DNA from: Altericroceibacterium xinjiangense
GTDB lineage: Bacteria > Pseudomonadota > Alphaproteobacteria > Sphingomonadales > Sphingomonadaceae
DNA length: 64,000 nucleotides
Direction of reading: 5' to 3'
NCBI RefSeq assembly: GCF_003958635.1
Contig: NZ_RSEK01000009.1
Coordinates: 1 to 64,000 of the forward strand
A model generated the notes under the pieces. That model saw only the letters and a program-made list of their open reading frames with translations, made no database searches and was not told the DNA's origin. A program made the position numbers and the translations under genes. The first letter of the stretch is position 1, and each line of letters opens with the position of its first letter. Of the stretch, positions 52,971 through 60,886 are shown one piece after another.

Positions 52971-54206
52971 ATGCTCGCTTCCTCCTCCTTCGAGATCGTT
53001 CTCCTCACGACCGGTATCCTGTTGCTCGCCACGGTCTTTGCCGGGACGCTTTCGAGTCGTTTCGGCCTGCCTGCGCTGATCGGGTTCCTGGCATTGGGCA
53101 TGCTGGCAGGCGTGAACGGACCGGGCGGGCTGCGGTTCAACGATTACGGGCTGACCCAATTCATCGGCATCGTCTGCCTAGTATTCATCCTGTTCTCCGG
53201 TGGGCTCGACACGAGCTGGCGTGCGGTGCGACGGGCGGCGGGCCCGGCACTGGTGCTGGCGACGTTCGGAGTGATTATCAGCGCGGGCATAATGGCTTTT
53301 GCGGCCGTCAACCTGATGCAGTTTGACTGGGCGCACGGGTTCCTGCTCGGCACCGTCATCGCCTCGACGGATGCGGCGGCGGTTTTCGCCATCCTGCGCT
53401 CAACCGGGCTCGATCTGGAAGGAGACGTCCCGGCGCTCATCGAACTCGAATCCGGCTCGAACGACCCAATGGCGATCTTTCTTGTCACCGCTGCGGTCCT
53501 GTTCATGACGGAACCTGACACCTCCATGCTTCGGCTGGTGCCGGATTTCTTCACGCAGATGATTTTGGGCGGGATGGTGGGACTCGCCGCCGGCTGGCTG
53601 ATGCCGGAGATCCTCAAGCGCTCCCACTATCGGCACGGCGGACTGGCGTTCGTCATCTCGATCGCTTCTGCATTGGTCGCTTACGGGCTGGCGCAAGTCC
53701 TGGGCGGCAACGGCTTCCTTGCAGCCTATCTCGCCGGCCTGCTGGCCGGCAGCCGCAGCTATGCCGCGAAGAAGATCGTCTCCACCTTCCAGGACGGCAT
53801 GGCGTGGCTGGCGCAGGTGGTCATGTTTCTTACCCTCGGGCTGCTGGTGGCGCCCAGCAACCTGGTCGACGTGGTGCTGCCCGGTATCGCCATAACCGTC
53901 ATCCTGATGTTCGTGGCGCGGCCGCTGAGTGTGTTCCTGTGTCTTGCCCCGTTCCGCAGCTACGGCTGGCGGGCAAAGCTTTTCGTCTCATGGGCCGGGC
54001 TGAGGGGCGCGGTGCCCATCGTGCTTGCGACGTTTCCGATGGTGGCAGGTGTGCCGGGCGCCTTCGCCATCTTCAACATCGTCTTTTTCGTCGTCCTGCT
54101 GTCCAGCGTCGTTCAGGGGCCGACGATCAACTGGGCTGCCCAGCGCCTGGGGATCAGCACGCGTGAGGGGAATGATCAGGCTGCAGCGTTTGGATCAGTG
54201 CATTGA
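52971..54206 (+). CDS. NhaP/CvrA-type cation:proton antiporter
   Basis: I use ATG 52971, with GGGGA four bases upstream; GTG 52956 is alternative. The 411-residue protein has about twelve helices of the CPA1 family: LIGFLALGMLAGVNGPGGLRF, FILFSGGLDTSWRAVRRAAG, TVIASTDAAAVFAILRSTG and LESGSNDPMAIFL, which contains the ion-binding acidic residues. It resembles the K+/H+ NhaP2 type but ends after the membrane part. NhaP2 proteins normally carry a TrkA_C-like cytoplasmic domain that is absent here, so the regulation differs. Confidence 0.88.
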   Translation: MLASSSFEIVLLTTGILLLATVFAGTLSSRFGLPALIGFLALGMLAGVNGPGGLRFNDYGLTQFIGIVCLVFILFSGGLDTSWRAVRRAAGPALVLATFGVIISAGIMAFAAVNLMQFDWAHGFLLGTVIASTDAAAVFAILRSTGLDLEGDVPALIELESGSNDPMAIFLVTAAVLFMTEPDTSMLRLVPDFFTQMILGGMVGLAAGWLMPEILKRSHYRHGGLAFVISIASALVAYGLAQVLGGNGFLAAYLAGLLAGSRSYAAKKIVSTFQDGMAWLAQVVMFLTLGLLVAPSNLVDVVLPGIAITVILMFVARPLSVFLCLAPFRSYGWRAKLFVSWAGLRGAVPIVLATFPMVAGVPGAFAIFNIVFFVVLLSSVVQGPTINWAAQRLGISTREGNDQAAAFGSVH

Positions 54207-54272
54207 GCCTACTGCCGGACGTCGGATCGAATCCCGTCATCTGGCGCAGGAAGTTGAGCATCGGACCGATCG

Positions 54273-54343
54273 CCTTGGATGCCGCGACCGAGCGTGGCCG
54301 AACAGCCAGAGGCGCTCGCGCCCGTCGGTCGCGGCATCCAAGG
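54273..54343. terminator. long perfect 19-bp hairpin
   Basis: CCTTGGATGCCGCGACCGA (54273-54291) is perfectly repeated in inverse at 54325-54343, with a 33-base loop. It lies 66 bases past the antiporter stop and 107 before the Rieske gene, which is in the same direction. No T-run follows. The surrounding 54207-54450 shows no gene. By position it would end the antiporter transcript, but the strength and length are unusual. Confidence 0.6.
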
Positions 54344-54450
54344 GGCGGACTATGCGAATGTAGTGGGCGGCGTTACCTTGTCAGCCATGCGGCGAAAGAC
54401 CGCGAAGTGACGCGCTCTGCAACGGTATGAGCATGAACTGAGGAAGCATC

Positions 54451-55527
54451 GTGTATCCATTCAGGCAGGGCTGCTACGCACCGCGGAACGGCTGGTATGT
54501 TGCGGCCTTTTGCAACGAAATCGGTGAGGACTTGCTGAGCCGCTGGATCCTGAACCAGCCCGTGGTCCTGTATCGGACCTCGACGGGTGAGGCCGTTGCG
54601 GTCGAAGGTCGTTGCCCGCACCGCCATTTCCCGCTGGGAGAGAGCAAGCGTGTCGGCGATGCGATCCAGTGCGGCTATCACGGGATTACGTTCGGCGCCG
54701 ACGGAAAATGCACCTTCGTGCCGAGCCAGCAGACGATCCCGGGCGTCTACTCGATCAAATCCTACCCGCTTGTCGAGCGCGGCCTCTGGGCCTGGATCTG
54801 GCCCGGAGACCCTGAGCAGGCGGATGAAGCCCTGATTCCCGATATGACGGACATCGGCTTCGATCTCCCCGGCTACACGGCGATCCCCTGCCATTCGCTG
54901 CATGTCGAAGGCCGCTATCAGCTGCTCAACGACAACCTGCTAGACCTGACTCACCTCGGATACCTGCATGCGCCAAGCATCGGTACGCCCGACGATGCGG
55001 CGACACCGGAAGTACGGGAAGTCAGCGCCCGCAAGATCAGCAGCAAGCGGTACATGTACGGCACGCCGCAAACCCCCTTCATGCAGGAGCGGAATGCCTT
55101 TGACGGCAAGATCGACCGTGTGTCGGGCATGGACTTCCACTTGCCGGGGTTCCACGCCGGCATCGGCGAATCCCGCATCCCGGAAGAGCACCCCACGCGC
55201 GGCGGGGAACTGCTCCACGCCAGCAGGGTGTGGCACGCCGTCACTCCCGCGAAGCGTTACACCACCAACTACTTCTTCGCGATGTCCTCCAACGATCCGG
55301 ACGGGCTGGAGCATGCCAGAAAAGCGCTGGCCCCGGTGCTCGACGAAGATGCCTTCGCCACCGCCGAGATCGAGAAGATGATCTCCACGCTGGATGAAAT
55401 CCCGCCGGAGCTCATGCTCAAGAGCGATGCAACCGCAGTGATCGGCCGACGTGCCCTCCAGGCAATGATGGATGCCGAGATGGAGGGTCCAGCACCGGGA
55501 TTCGGGAAGCGGGGGCAGGCGGGCTGA
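54451..55527 (+). CDS. Rieske aromatic-ring oxygenase (VanA-like)
   Basis: This 358-residue protein starts at GTG 54451 with GAGGAAG upstream. The Rieske cluster is bound by C55-x-H57 and C74-x2-H77 in EGRCPHRHFPLG and IQCGYHG. The mononuclear iron site is D165, H168 and H173 in NLLDLTHLGYLHAP. Length and order are those of vanillate O-demethylase oxygenase and relatives, which need an electron-donating reductase. No such reductase gene is nearby. It could act on an aromatic methyl ether or a related compound. Confidence 0.88.
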   Translation: MYPFRQGCYAPRNGWYVAAFCNEIGEDLLSRWILNQPVVLYRTSTGEAVAVEGRCPHRHFPLGESKRVGDAIQCGYHGITFGADGKCTFVPSQQTIPGVYSIKSYPLVERGLWAWIWPGDPEQADEALIPDMTDIGFDLPGYTAIPCHSLHVEGRYQLLNDNLLDLTHLGYLHAPSIGTPDDAATPEVREVSARKISSKRYMYGTPQTPFMQERNAFDGKIDRVSGMDFHLPGFHAGIGESRIPEEHPTRGGELLHASRVWHAVTPAKRYTTNYFFAMSSNDPDGLEHARKALAPVLDEDAFATAEIEKMISTLDEIPPELMLKSDATAVIGRRALQAMMDAEMEGPAPGFGKRGQAG

Positions 55528-55569
55528 TGCCGATCGACCCGAGCGGTTCACGGTGGAACCATAGCCAGC

Positions 55570-56406
55570 GTGGCTCGCTGTTTCCGCATGGCCAAGGCAC
55601 TCGATCCGGCGAAGATATTCGAACGGTCCGCTGCTGAAGGCAGCCGACGGCTCAATCAGACACTGCTCCAGCTCCTCGCCACGGCTTTCATAGCCGGGTT
55701 CACGGTCGTTTTCGGTATCATCGCCATGGGCACGGTCGAAGCACTGGTGCCGCCTGAATGGGGTCATTTGTCGAAGCTGCTCGGGGCGCTGGCATTCGGG
55801 CTCGGCATCGTCTTCCTGGTGGTTGGGCGGGCGGAACTCTTCAGCGAGAATTTCTTCGATCCGATCGCGGCGATGTTCCAGTCAGACCATCACCGCCTGG
55901 TGGGAAAGCTCGTCCGCCTCTGGGTGGTATCTCTCATCCTGAACCTCATCGGGGGTGCGCTCTTCATCGTGATCGCCTCGGTGAATGGCACCCTTCCGCA
56001 TGGCGCGGCGGAGGCGTTGAACCGGATCGCGGAGGAGATCGCGCACAGGCCGTGGCTTCCGACTTTCACACGCGCGATCATCGGCGGCGCACTCGTGGCG
56101 CTTCTTTCCTATCTCGTGATTGCGAGCGAGGAGACCATTAGCAGGATAGTCGTCGCTTACGTGGTTGGCGTGCTCGTCGCGCTCGGGCCGTTCGATCACG
56201 TGATCGTCAGCATGCTTCACGTCGGCTTCGGCCTTCTGTCGACGGCGAACGTCGAGCCCTCCCATGTCGCGGAGGTGGGACTGATCGCGCTGGCGGGCAA
56301 CCTTGTCGGAGGCGTGGGGCTGGTCACTCTGTCCCATGTAGCCCAGGACAAGGCGGCGGAGCGCAATTCCAGGCACGGGGGCGGGAGCGAAGACGAGGCG
56401 CAATAA
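55570..56406 (+). CDS. formate/nitrite transporter (FNT) family protein
   Basis: This 278-residue protein has six transmembrane helices of the FNT type, with an N-terminal helical extension. Characteristic parts are FGIIAMGTVEALVPPEW, AFGLGIVFLVVGRAELFSENFFDP, LLSYLVIASEETISRIVVAYVVGVLVALG and DHVIVSMLHVGFGLL. FNT proteins are pentameric channels for small monovalent anions. The start is GTG 55570 or ATG 55588, neither with a good ribosome site. The closest relatives are annotated only as FNT family, so the ion is unknown. Confidence 0.85.
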   Translation: MARCFRMAKALDPAKIFERSAAEGSRRLNQTLLQLLATAFIAGFTVVFGIIAMGTVEALVPPEWGHLSKLLGALAFGLGIVFLVVGRAELFSENFFDPIAAMFQSDHHRLVGKLVRLWVVSLILNLIGGALFIVIASVNGTLPHGAAEALNRIAEEIAHRPWLPTFTRAIIGGALVALLSYLVIASEETISRIVVAYVVGVLVALGPFDHVIVSMLHVGFGLLSTANVEPSHVAEVGLIALAGNLVGGVGLVTLSHVAQDKAAERNSRHGGGSEDEAQ

Positions 56407-56463
56407 GCTGGCGCTATGCGGCCGTGTCGACGATCCCCATACGCGGGCACAGCTCACGTGCGC

Positions 56464-56505
56464 TGAAGGATACCAAGGCACCTGACGATGCCCCGGTATC
56501 CTTCA
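56464..56505. terminator. terminator-like hairpin between convergent genes
   Basis: TGAAGGATACC (56464-56474) and its complement (56495-56505) form an 11-bp stem. An inner GGCA/TGCC pair extends it. It lies between the FNT stop and the metallo-hydrolase stop, which converge. It lacks a U-tract on either strand. Confidence 0.6.
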
Positions 56506-56571
56506 TGACATACACTTTCCAAATCGGCCGGAGGCGGTCTGCCGGCCTTGCGCAGGCAGTTCGCCAACCGG

Positions 56572-57648
56572 CTACTTCGCGACGGAAGATGCCAGCATTT
56601 CCGGGGTCGGCGGCGCCGTATCCTTGGGATCGGAGCCCTTGTGCTTGTCGGTCAGGGGCAGGGGGGCACCGTTGGCGATCCCGAAACCGGCCTGCTCGCC
56701 GGCGAACTCGGCGTAGGCGACATTGACGTTCATGTGCGCGCGCGCCAGCGGCGTGTTGCCGTATTCGAGGCCCTTCTTGATGCGGGTGTCGAGCAGCGGC
56801 GCAAAGTCCGGGTTCTTCTGCAGCTCAGCCACAGCCGCGCCGGGCGGGTCCCCCCGATCGTACGCAGCCCTCGCCTCGGTGACGAGCGCCCGGTTGAAGC
56901 GCGCCAGACGCTGGAGCCCGGCCCAGTCGTTCACGTGACCATGCCCTTCGACGACGGTTTCGATACCGAGAGGCTCCACAGCGGCGACCAGCCTCTCGGT
57001 CTCCTCCGCGATTGCCGCCGCGCCGCCGGCGGGAAGGAATGGGGCCATGTTCCAGGCCATCACGTCGCCCATGAACAGCAGCTTTTCGGACGGGACCACC
57101 ACGAACGTATCGCCGCCGGTATGGCCGACGCCGGTATGGTACAGCTCGATCCGCTCATCGCCGTGACCGATCGTAAGTCGATCCTTGTAGGTCTCGGTCG
57201 GCAGGAGCGCCGGATTGGTCTGCGGATTGGCCACCATCTCGGCCGCGGTGCCCTCGCTCATGATGATCCGCACGTTCGGGTATTGCGCCCGGATGAAATC
57301 GGTGCTGCCGATATGATCCGGGTGGCTGTGCGTCGCGATGATCGTGGTGATCGGCTTGTCCGTCACCTTCCTGACTTCAGCGAGGATGGCTTGCCCGTTG
57401 CCCGGGAGCTTGGTGTCGACCAGCGTTACGCCTGCGTCCTCCACGACTACCAGCGTGTTCCCGCCGCCGCCGAAGATCTTGTAGACGTTCCCACTGATGC
57501 GCTCGATCGGTTCGGGCGCGGGCAGCGACGGGCCGGCAGGCGCCGCGCCCCGGGGCGGGCCTGCGGCCGGCGCGGGCGGCTGCTGGGCAACCACCGCGGT
57601 GCTCAGGCCGCTAGCGAGAAACAATGCGAACAGCGCGCTTCTTTTCAT
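56572..57648 (-). CDS. secreted metallo-beta-lactamase-fold hydrolase
   Basis: I use ATG 57648, giving 358 residues with a signal peptide (SALFALFLASGLSTAVVAQ). A proline- and alanine-rich linker leads into the metallo-beta-lactamase fold: GNTLVVVEDAGVTLVDTKLPG, then the zinc motif THSHPDHIG, GVGHTGGDTFVVVPSEKLLFMGD and VVEGHGHV. The HxHxDH core is intact, so it is probably an active zinc enzyme in the periplasm. The substrate is not clear; beta-lactams are not implied. It diverges from the amidohydrolase at 57809. Confidence 0.88.
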   Translation of the reverse strand: MKRSALFALFLASGLSTAVVAQQPPAPAAGPPRGAAPAGPSLPAPEPIERISGNVYKIFGGGGNTLVVVEDAGVTLVDTKLPGNGQAILAEVRKVTDKPITTIIATHSHPDHIGSTDFIRAQYPNVRIIMSEGTAAEMVANPQTNPALLPTETYKDRLTIGHGDERIELYHTGVGHTGGDTFVVVPSEKLLFMGDVMAWNMAPFLPAGGAAAIAEETERLVAAVEPLGIETVVEGHGHVNDWAGLQRLARFNRALVTEARAAYDRGDPPGAAVAELQKNPDFAPLLDTRIKKGLEYGNTPLARAHMNVNVAYAEFAGEQAGFGIANGAPLPLTDKHKGSDPKDTAPPTPEMLASSVAK

Positions 57649-57808
57649 ATCACCCTCTCGTCTTCTTAATTCTTGTTGCAGGTTCGTAGCGGACGCGCGC
57701 GCGCCGGACAATCGTGTTCCCGCAGGCGCTTACGAAGGATCCTGTTCGCCCGGACTTGCGGAACGGCGGCGCTTCGGCAAGCATGGCTTTTCTGGAGGGA
57801 ACATACTC

Positions 57809-59137
57809 ATGATCAAGCCATGCCTGACCGCGCTCGCGGCGGTTCTTGCCACGCCTGCGCTGGCGCAGACTGCACCGGTGCAGTCTGCAGCCCACACCAC
57901 CACCTACATTCACGCAGGCGCGCTGCTGGACCGGCCAGGAGAGTCTCCGCGGGGCAACAGCACCGTGATCGTGCGCGGCGACAAGGTAATCGAGATCCGC
58001 GACGGATTCTCTCCTCCCGAGGCGGGAGCGGAACTGGTCGATCTGAGGAACGCATTCGTAATGCCGGGAATGGTGGACATGCATGTTCACCTTTGGGGTA
58101 TCGGCGGCGATCCGATGCGCGCGCGGCTGGAGGCCATGACCCGCGACCGGTTCGACGATCAGATGACGGCGGTTGCCAACGCCCGCACGACTCTTGCCGC
58201 GGGCTTTACCTCGGTGCGCGATCTGGGGGGCGATCCGCGCGGCGTTCGCGCCCTGCGCGATGCGATCGATGCTGGGCTGGTGGAAGGGCCGACCATCTCC
58301 AACGCCGGCAAGATGATCTCGGTCACCGGCGGGCACGGCGATCCCGGCAACGGCCTTGCGGAAGACTTTGCCGACATGGTGCACACCGGCGATCTCAACG
58401 TGTGCGATGGTCCGGACGATTGCCGCCGCGCCGTGCGGGCGCAAGTGGCCCTGGGTGCGCGTGTCATCAAGTTTGCTGCAACCGGGGGTGTGCTCTCGAA
58501 CGTAAGCGGCGGCCTTGGCCGGGCGATGACGCCGGCGGAAATGCGCGCGATTGTCGAAACCGCGCATGCACTGGGTCGCAAGGTAGCGGCGCACAGCCAC
58601 GCGGCCGAAGGGACGAAGGCAGCGCTGGAAGCGGGCGTCGACTCGATCGAGCATGGCACGTTCCTCGACGATGAAACGATTGCGCTGTTCAAGGCCAAGG
58701 GCGCGTACCTCGTGCCGACCGAGATTGCTCCCGTCGCCGCATTGGCGCAGGCGCGCGGCGGGGCCCTGCCGCCTGCCACCGTTGCCAAGGCAGAAGAAGC
58801 CGCCGCCGCAATGGCCGCAAACCACCGCCGCGCCTATGCCGCCGGAGTGAAAGTGGCCTTTGGCACCGACACTGGCGTTTCGAAGCATGGCGACAACGCC
58901 ACCGAGTTCGCGCTTCTGGTGCAGAACGGCCTCACGCCCGCCCAAGTGATCCGCGCAGCTACGGTAGACGCCGCCGATCTGCTCGGCCGCGACGATATCG
59001 GCACGCTCGCACCCGGGAAGACGGCAGACATCATCGCGGTGACCGGATCGCCGCTTCAGGACGTAACGCGGCTGGAGCATGTCGATTTCGTCATGCATCG
59101 CGGCACGATCGCGAAAGAACGGCCCGGCAGCCGGTAA
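57809..59137 (+). CDS. secreted metal-dependent amidohydrolase
   Basis: This 442-residue protein starts at ATG 57809 with GGAGGG upstream. A signal peptide (MIKPCLTALAAVLATPALAQ) leads into the amidohydrolase barrel: MPGMVDMHVHLWGIG has the HxH metal pair, VIKFAATGG and KVAAHSHAAEGTKAALEAGVDSIEHG hold further metal ligands, and VAFGTDTGVSKHG has the late aspartate. The class includes imidazolonepropionase-like and Xaa-Pro dipeptidases. The substrate is unknown. It diverges from the metallo-beta-lactamase gene and both are exported, so they may serve in scavenging. Confidence 0.85.
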   Translation: MIKPCLTALAAVLATPALAQTAPVQSAAHTTTYIHAGALLDRPGESPRGNSTVIVRGDKVIEIRDGFSPPEAGAELVDLRNAFVMPGMVDMHVHLWGIGGDPMRARLEAMTRDRFDDQMTAVANARTTLAAGFTSVRDLGGDPRGVRALRDAIDAGLVEGPTISNAGKMISVTGGHGDPGNGLAEDFADMVHTGDLNVCDGPDDCRRAVRAQVALGARVIKFAATGGVLSNVSGGLGRAMTPAEMRAIVETAHALGRKVAAHSHAAEGTKAALEAGVDSIEHGTFLDDETIALFKAKGAYLVPTEIAPVAALAQARGGALPPATVAKAEEAAAAMAANHRRAYAAGVKVAFGTDTGVSKHGDNATEFALLVQNGLTPAQVIRAATVDAADLLGRDDIGTLAPGKTADIIAVTGSPLQDVTRLEHVDFVMHRGTIAKERPGSR

Positions 59138-59175
59138 CGTCCGGCGCCGGGGAGGGGACGACCCGGTGAGCTAAC

Positions 59176-59210
59176 CCCGTTTCCGCACCCGTTTCAGGTG
59201 CGGAAACGGG
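59176..59210. terminator. perfect 14-bp hairpin at a convergent gene end
   Basis: CCCGTTTCCGCACC (59176-59189) pairs perfectly with 59197-59210 around a seven-base loop. It spans the stop codon of the flavin oxidase and lies just past the amidohydrolase stop on the other strand. It is probably a bidirectional terminator; no T-run follows. Confidence 0.65.
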
Positions 59211-60732
59211 CTGGCCAGATGCCCTGCTTTCCGGGGGCGAGGATACCCTTCGGGTCGAGGGTATCCTTCAGCGCTTCGTTGAGGCGGCCCATCGCGTGGT
59301 CGTTGAAGTCGAACGTGTCCGCCACCGCGTCCATGTAGTCGATATGGGTGCGGTACTCCCCGAAACCGGCTTGGTGGGTGTCGCGGATCAGGGTTTCGAA
59401 CAAGGCGTGGACCTGCCGTTCCTGTTCCTTGCTGTCACGATCGTAGAGGATTTCGTTCACCGCCACCGTCTGGCGGCCGCCGACGCCGAAGGCGCCGTAG
59501 TAGTCGATGCCGAATTCCTCATAGCGCTTGCGTGCCCGGCGAAACTGCTCGGCCGCGAGCGCGGGGTCGGACGGCATGACCGGCGAAAACCCAAGGTGCC
59601 CGCCGCGTCCACCGTACCAGCCGATCATCGTCATATCGCGCGTGGAGGGGATCCCGGCATGGCTGAGGCCGAAATCGTCGCCCTGACGCCAGGTCCGCCA
59701 GTCGCCAGCGGAAACCGCGGCGTTCTTCGCGGCGGCAGAAACGATCTTCGCCTTCGCGGCAATGACCTCCTCAGGCCCGTAGAGATTGACCTCCGCGTTC
59801 CACCAGCCGATCTTGAGCTGTTCGCGGATCCTGGCGCCCACGCTCTCCGGCAGCAGGCCTTCGCCGTCCCAGAACATCGAGCGCGGGCCCACATAGCTCG
59901 CAATCCCGATATAGGAGACCCAGGCCGCATCGTGATCTATCACGCCGCGCAGGCGCAAGGGCGCGAACAGGCCGATGCCGCGTTCGATATCGTCGGCTTC
60001 GGGAAGTTGCAGGCTCAGCGTCATGGTCGCCTCAGGGGCGGGCATCAGCCACAGCCCCATCCGCGTAACGACGCCGAAGTTGGACTGGCAGAAGATCTGG
60101 TCCCAGCCGGGGCCATAGCTGTTCCGGGTCACGTGCCAGGCCGGATTGCCTTCCATCGCGCCAGCCCCGGTGCGCACCAGCGCACCGTCCGCCAACACGA
60201 CCTCCAAGCCGCAGATTTGCGCCGCATGATCACCATAGGGCTGCGGTCCGACGCCGCGTTCAAGCGCATTGCCGGCAACGCTACCCCAGCTGTTGCCGGG
60301 GACGCTCATCCACAATCTATGGCCGCGGGCCGCCAGCGCATCGTGCAGATCGTAGAAGCTGACGCCCGGCTCGACCACGCAATAGCCAAGGTCTTCGTTG
60401 ATCTCGAGAATGCGCTTCATGCGCGAGAGGTCCAGCACCACTGCGCCCGCCTGCACCGGCGCGGCGCCGCCATAACCGAAGTTCTTGCCCCGGCTGATCG
60501 GCCACAGCGGCACGCCTTCCTGCGCCGCCGTCTTCAGGATTTGCTGGATTTCCTCGACAGTCTCGGCCGCCACCGCTCCGGAAGGCTGGTGCCGCTCCGG
60601 GTCAAAAGCCATTGGGTCGGAATAGCCGGCCCGATCGATCGGGGCGGTGAAGACCCGATCCTCCCCGACGATGGAGCGTGCCGCGTCGAAGAAGCGTGCA
60701 ACCGCATCGGTTTGGGTGAAGCCAGCCGGCAT
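59194..60732 (-). CDS. FAD-dependent oxidase of the VAO/PCMH family
   Basis: This 512-residue flavoprotein has an N-terminal FAD domain: HQPSGAVAAETVEEIQQILK, the hallmark PISRGKNFGYGGAAP near residue 78-92, and GYCVVEPGVSFYDLHDALA. A C-terminal substrate-binding domain ends with LKDTLDPKGILAPGKQGIWP. It is closest to vanillyl-alcohol oxidase, p-cresol methylhydroxylase and eugenol hydroxylase, which oxidise the side chain of 4-alkylphenols. The residue that could bind FAD covalently was not assigned. Phenolic substrates are the best guess. There is no cytochrome c partner adjacent, so it may use oxygen. Confidence 0.87.
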   Translation of the reverse strand: MPAGFTQTDAVARFFDAARSIVGEDRVFTAPIDRAGYSDPMAFDPERHQPSGAVAAETVEEIQQILKTAAQEGVPLWPISRGKNFGYGGAAPVQAGAVVLDLSRMKRILEINEDLGYCVVEPGVSFYDLHDALAARGHRLWMSVPGNSWGSVAGNALERGVGPQPYGDHAAQICGLEVVLADGALVRTGAGAMEGNPAWHVTRNSYGPGWDQIFCQSNFGVVTRMGLWLMPAPEATMTLSLQLPEADDIERGIGLFAPLRLRGVIDHDAAWVSYIGIASYVGPRSMFWDGEGLLPESVGARIREQLKIGWWNAEVNLYGPEEVIAAKAKIVSAAAKNAAVSAGDWRTWRQGDDFGLSHAGIPSTRDMTMIGWYGGRGGHLGFSPVMPSDPALAAEQFRRARKRYEEFGIDYYGAFGVGGRQTVAVNEILYDRDSKEQERQVHALFETLIRDTHQAGFGEYRTHIDYMDAVADTFDFNDHAMGRLNEALKDTLDPKGILAPGKQGIWPARFRT

Positions 60733-60886
60733 GAAGATCCTCGTGTTGTCTTGTGCGTAGCGAGCTGACGCCCGCGTGGAGGGGTTTGATTGTTAGGGCT
60801 AAAACTGCCAGGAGGCCATGGTCCATTGAGCGGGTGCGCCGGCGGCAGCGGTGCCGGCTTCCGATCAGAATCTTGGCTTTGGGGCG

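Noticed and set aside
54222-54250. tRNA-like T-loop sequence GGATCGAATCCC
   Set aside because: No acceptor stem, anticodon arm or CCA end could be fitted around it.
57650-59098. 482-codon open frame antisense to the secreted amidohydrolase
   Set aside because: The amidohydrolase has a signal peptide and metal motifs; the antisense frame has neither.
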